Origin: Agelaius tricolor
Lineage: Eukaryota > Chordata > Aves > Passeriformes > Icteridae
Assembly (NCBI GenBank): GCA_023055355.1
Contig: JALJCS010000037.1
Span: 2,170,001 to 2,234,000, forward strand
Direction: 5' to 3'
Length of the DNA: 64,000 bases
Below the pieces are notes generated by a model. The model saw only the letters and a list, made by a program, of their open reading frames with translations. It had not been told where the DNA came from and searched no databases. The translations under genes and the position numbers were made by a program. How positions within the stretch are numbered: position 1 is the first letter of the stretch; the number at the start of each line of letters is the position of its first letter. Shown piece after piece: positions 59,615 through 64,000 of the stretch.

Positions 59615-61654
59615 CTTTGGTCCCCAAAACTGATGCCACCAGAGGAACCCAAACTCTGCATAGCTGAGTCCAGGTAAGTGTCTGGTTGTCCTGGCTAAGC
59701 TAGACAGAGTGCAAAATTCTGTGGAATTTTAAAAGAAATGCAGATGCTGTGAGAAAAATGGATGTAATTAAGAGACTGTGCTTGGTAGTAGGATTTTACA
59801 GAGAGCTGTGTGGAGAGGATGTCAAAGATAAGAGATGAAAGTGCAAGAATTGTACAGTGTAAATATGTTATTTCTGCTGCAAAAGCAGGTTTTATTTCAA
59901 ACAACCTGGCTCTGCAGTTTTGTACCAAGTACATCTGCAAGGGCTCTGGTGTGAGCCTGAACCCTGCACAGCACAGCCTTATTTGGAGGCTTTGGAGATT
60001 ACTTTGTTATCCTGGGAACAAGGAAGAGATTCATGACAGGTGAGGAGCTTTAGGTGCAAGTCACAAAATTCAGGAGCTGGTATTGGTGGGACAGAGTATT
60101 TCTAACAGGGTTAATGTTGGTAATTTTAGGGTATCTCCTGAAGAGAGACATGAAAGGAACTCCAAGGATTCAGACTAAAATCCCCTCTGCAGCAAATGGA
60201 AAATTCAACAATTTTCAGTTGTGTTGAGTTCAGTGAAAGCCTCGAACAGACCAGACACCACCAGAGGGACCAGTCAGAGCACCCCAGCTGTACTGGGTGC
60301 TGCCCATTCAGGCAATTAACTAATTTAACTAATTAGGGGACACCTGCAGATGGTGAGGTTGCTGTGCCATGGTCTGGTGTGGATTGCCAGGGCTCTCCTG
60401 GGGTTTTGCTGCAGCCATCAGTGCAATGTTGCAGGGCAAGGTGGCTCTTTTGCTGTGGGGTCAGCTGTGTGATGGAGCTCAGCAGCAGAGCCAGCAGCTT
60501 TAGAGTGGCCCTGGTTCTGAGAGGTGTGAAGTTGGCTTCAGTTTCGTGCTGTGGTGGCCTGACAAGCCAAAGGGACACCTTGATGCCACTGCAGGCACTG
60601 AAAATATGAGTCAAAGGGCTGATGCTGCTCCAGGTGGTTAAACTGCTGTATTTGCACGGGTTGTATCCTGAGACTGAAGCTTATTTGGAGGGAGAAAACC
60701 CAAAAGCTGCCAGTTTTTTGGCTAGGATTGATTGCATCTTCCTAAAAGGTGAGTGATAACAGGAACTGCCTGTGCTGCCAGCAGACAGCAATTTGGTGAT
60801 CACTGAGAACAGCACTGGGAGACAGATATTCAATTCCTGCCTACTTCAGAAGGGAAAACCAGCCCCAGCCTGCTGTACCAGTGTCCAGTGGCAGCAGCTG
60901 CCTTCTCCTCCCTGATCAGGGTGCCTGTGAGCCTCTGATGGGTTAAACCAGCTCACACAACCTTTACTCCAGCTGCTCTCAGGGCTGTGCAGGCTGGAAA
61001 GGACCCCCAGAGATCCCAGTGCCTGTGCCATGGGCAGGGCTGGTGCTGGGGGGATAAAGGGAATTCCCAGCCAGGAGGGGATGCTCAAATCACCACCTGG
61101 CCTGGGCACTCAGTTTTTGGGGTCAGCTCACATGTTCACATTGCCCTTGGGGTTCCCTGCCCTGCAGCTCTCTGGGCTCTGCCCTGTGTGCCCTCAAGCT
61201 TCCTGTGGCTTTGGAAGGCAAAGAGGTCGATGGCACTGCTGTAATTAGGGTGATGCTGGCCCGGATTAAATGACTTCCCTCATTTGTATGTGTGGTGCAA
61301 TCACCATCTTGCCTCCAAAGCTGATGGAGAAGCTGGGCTGGGCTGGGAGGGAGGGAAGTCCTGGACCCTGCTCCAGCACACATGCCCATGGTTCAGTCTC
61401 TTGTTGAAGCCCCACAGTTACAGCATTTTATTATTTTTATCACCATGGGATCTTGGTTTCCCGTTCCTATTGATTAAAACTCTATGCACAAAAATTTATT
61501 AAAAACCTATAACAAAACCTAAAACTTTATAACACCCTTAGCCTGGCATCACCTGGGCAGGTGCATTTTCCCCCAGGTGTGGAATCTGTTGCTGAGAACT
61601 GTGCAGGGAGGGGATGGGGTACCAGAACATGTAGGTGGGGTTGGGAAAATCGAG
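59615..61654. other. Single-copy sequence with a run of plus-strand splice-donor motifs
   Basis: Good 5' splice sites occur at 59674 (CAG|GTAAGTG), 60040 (CAG|GTGAGG) and 60749 (AAG|GTGAGTG). They may be parts of an unannotated transcript (see findings). At 60987-61030 there is a weak CR1-like tail phrase (GCAGGCTGGAAAGGACCCCC). A G-quadruplex motif lies at 61335-61355. Confidence 0.4.
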
Positions 61655-61718
61655 AATGGAGGGATGGATGGAGAAGGGGTGAGGGATGGAGAAGGGGTGA
61701 GGCATGGATGGATGGATA
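61655..61718 (+). repeat. GGAT-rich simple repeat, left part
   Basis: It contains GGATGGATGG runs and two copies of a 19-bp word GATGGAGAAGGGGTGAGGS. The LTR that follows splits this simple repeat from 62112-62134. Confidence 0.85.
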
Positions 61719-62105
61719 TGTGGCATTCACATTCTCTTAAAAAATCCCTTTGCCCAGGGTTTTTCTCCTGGGAAGCTGAGAAACCTCAGAGAAAAGGAAA
61801 ACAATTCTCATCTCATTTGCTTCTCCTGTGTTGTGCTCATGTGGAATGTTTACCCACAGGTGATTGTTCCATTGCATTCTGCTGGGAGTTGTTTTCACTC
61901 TTTGGCCAATCAGGGCCAAGCTGTGTCAGGACTCTGGAAAGAGTCAGGAGTTTTCATTATTATCTTTTTAGCATTCTGTAAGTATCCTTTCTGTATTCTT
62001 TAGAGTAGTATTCTTAATATAATATAGTATAATAAAATAATAAATTAGCCTTGTGAGACCATGGAGTCAGATTCATTATTCCTGCCTTCGTCTGGGCGAA
62101 CACAA
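61719..62105 (+). mobile_element. Solo LTR, same endogenous retrovirus family (copy 5 of 6)
   Basis: It begins TGTGGCATTCACATTCTC. It carries a CCAAT box at 61906-61910, AATAAA at 62031-62036, and the shared end GTCAGATTCATTATTCCTGC. The final part (CTGGGCGAACACAAAGACAA) differs from copy 2. It is inserted in a GGAT microsatellite, so the target duplication and exact 3' end cannot be fixed. It lacks about 17 bp present in copy 2 between GGAATGT and the ACCCACAGGTGATTG block. Confidence 0.9.
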
Positions 62106-62111
62106 AGACAA

Positions 62112-62134
62112 GATGGATGGATGGATGGATGGAT
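62112..62134 (+). repeat. GGAT simple repeat, right part
   Basis: About five GATG units in a row continue the simple repeat that lies left of the LTR. Confidence 0.9.
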
Positions 62135-62650
62135 ACTGGCATTATTGGCACGTGCTCTGCCACAATTTTCACAAGCTGAGCACCATTCACAAACATAAAG
62201 GGATAAATTGAGCAGCCCAGGCTCAGTGAGGTGGGGCCATAGTGCTGCACTCTGCAATCACATCCCTTCCCCATCCCTATTTTCATTTCTCTTCCCTAAA
62301 TTCGTACCCAGGCACTTGCACACACACTGGATTTCTCTTTCCCGGTGGCAGGCACAGCACTCGCAATGGCCAGGAGGTGGCAAGCTTTGGATTCACATCG
62401 CACTCTGCTGCCCCTCCGCTCCCAAAGCCGAGGATTCCCGGGAAGCAAAGGGCTACGGAGCCCTGGTTCTTCCCGGAGTGGAATCCTGTGCCCCAGAATC
62501 CCCCCTGCCCTGCTGCCCACGCTGGGCTCAGCCCAGGGCAGGGGCTCAGGGCTGGGGCAGCTCCAGCTCTCAGCCCCAGCACCCCCAGCTCCCTCTCAGG
62601 GCTGCTCCAGCTGCTCATCCCAGCCTGGATTGGTCCCAGGGGTTTTCCTG
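62135..62650. other. Non-coding sequence, moderately G/C-rich to the right
   Basis: No gene is recognised. The G/C-rich right part may belong to the CR1 fragment that follows. Confidence 0.4.
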
Positions 62651-62720
62651 ACCCAGGGGCAGCAGCACCTTGAGCTTGGTCTTGTTAAACCTCAAGAGGC
62701 TGATCAGGCACTCATGGAGC
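62651..62720 (-). mobile_element. CR1 LINE fragment (weak)
   Basis: The phrase GGGGCAGCAGCACCTTGAGC followed by TTGGTCTTGTTAAACCTCAA corresponds to the antisense CR1 stretch near the end of ORF2 (ACCTTGCACTTGGCCTTGTTG type). It is diverged and short. Confidence 0.5.
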
Positions 62721-63937
62721 GTGGCTCAGGTTGCCTCAATCACACATTCAACAAAAACACCATGCCAGAAATCACATTTACACACTCCTGCTCCCTGCAT
62801 CATCCAAAGTGAGGAGGAAAAATACCATTCTCTTTCTTTTCCTGCCTCTAACCATGAGGGCATGTGGTGAACGAACAAAATAGAAGGGTTATCCTTAGGG
62901 GATGACTCAAGACACAGCTGTGCATCTGTAGCCCTTGGATTGTTCATAAAAGCAATAGCACTGGAGAGTTTGCCATCATATAGCAGCAATTTGTGATGTT
63001 CCTCGAGGAAGAGATCACTTTGTGCCTTGAACTTGAACGTTCCCTGGATTGGGAAGCAGGGTTGAAGAAGGAACAGAGAAGAAAATTAGATTAAGCACAC
63101 TGAAGATACAGATCAGAACAACCAGCAAGCTGCTGGTCACATCACTGAACACAGGAGTGCAACTGGAGACACTTGAAAATATTAGTACAGCCTTTGTGTG
63201 CACTTGGGGCTGCATAATTGCATTTATTACATTGGCAGTAAAGCCTACAGCCCAGACTGCTCTTCTTCCCTTCCTGCAGCCACAGAATTTATTTTCCTTT
63301 GATCTTCATCCTTTCCCTCACTCTATGAAATCTTTCCCAGGTGGAGGATGTATTTAAATACACAATTTGAAGAGCTAGGCAGGGCAGAGCAAAGGAAATA
63401 GCTGCTAACAGGCAGGGAATCACCCTTTGGATTGACAATAAACCAGTGTGGGGCAACTTTCACCGGAGCTGCTGCAACAATGCCAGTGTGAGAGCTGGGA
63501 TTATTCATGGCAGCAAGGCACGGGCTGTTAATTGTATGAGACACTCGGGAGCAGCCCTGGCAGCCCTCCAGCAGCTCTCACATTGCCTCCCGTGCCTGGA
63601 GGGCTCCTGCTGCCTCTCTTACCACACACAGCAGCTGTGAGCCAGGGGAAACAGCATCACCCAAGGGCTCTGTGTGCCACGGGGCCTCCTCTGCCCCAGG
63701 AAACCCAGAGCAGAAAGGGGAAAGCAAAACCTCATCCCCTGAGCAGTGCCTGCACTGACCCTCCCGAGCTGTTCCCCACTTTTCTATCTGGATTCCCCAC
63801 AGAAGGAGTCAGCCCAAAACTCCAGAGATGAAGCCCAAGTCCTGTAGAATGCAGTGGATGGACCTGAAGGAGCTGTGAGGTGAACCCTGCTGGGGTGACT
63901 GGGACAGGAGAGAGAGCAGAGACACAAAGTCAGGCTC
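62721..63937. other. Single-copy non-coding sequence
   Basis: Nothing is recognised. Confidence 0.5.
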
Positions 63938-64000
63938 TGTGACCGTGTTCACAGGGGTCCCAGGATGAGGGAAGAGATGAGGATCTGACTCCATGTTTCA
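63938..64000 (-). mobile_element. Edge of a solo or full LTR (copy 6 of 6), cut by the window end
   Basis: It begins TGTGACCGTGTTCACAGGGG and runs into GGGAAGAGATGAGGATCTGA plus CTCCATGTTTCA, which matches the start of copy 3 at 44282. Only 63 bp are inside the window, so it is unknown whether it is a solo LTR or the edge of a longer provirus. Confidence 0.8.

Noticed and set aside
60987..61040. CR1 tail fragment GCAGGCTGGAAAGGACCCCC
   Set aside because: Plausible but only about 40 bp without the tail word, so not annotated as an element.

Overview
This window looks like non-coding vertebrate nuclear DNA, most likely from a bird and probably a songbird. The evidence is many CR1 LINE 3' ends (some with the (ATTCTRTG)n-type tail), solo long terminal repeats of an endogenous retrovirus with 6-bp target duplications, and no mammalian Alu or L1. 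There are no operons, bacterial genes, CRISPR arrays, tRNAs or rRNAs. I could not recognise any complete protein-coding gene. The open frames are short and unconserved-looking, or they come from repeats. The window is best read as intergenic or deep-intronic sequence.

Layout. 1-15 kb: mostly single-copy sequence with a 150-bp direct duplication (559/2515), two CR1 copies, and a striking inverted duplication of about 290 bp around a 1.27-kb spacer (11463-13304). 15-34 kb: one probable solo LTR, two CR1 tails, then a long repeat-poor stretch with only homopolymers, including a 19-G run. 34-53 kb: repeat-dense. It holds four solo LTRs of one family (34661, 39344, 44282, 51888), several CR1 copies, a 37-bp triplication, a 920-bp minisatellite of about 39 units (47035), a short CpG-rich patch (about 49.2-49.5 kb) and a strongly strand-asymmetric G/T tract (49764). 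53-64 kb: possible conserved regulatory sequence at 53.3-54.5 kb, two young-looking CR1 copies, an A/T-rich satellite of 18 units of about 66-90 bp (57251-58530) joined to an LTR-like 3' end, another solo LTR planted in a GGAT microsatellite, and the edge of a sixth LTR at the right end.

No undescribed multi-gene system is visible. The items most worth checking are the inverted duplication, the two tandem arrays, a near-perfect CTCF-type motif just outside the A/T satellite, and a few exon-like segments with matching splice signals (45092-45150 on the minus strand; 59602-60749 on the plus strand). Repeat identities come from recognising family consensus features by eye. No database search was run.
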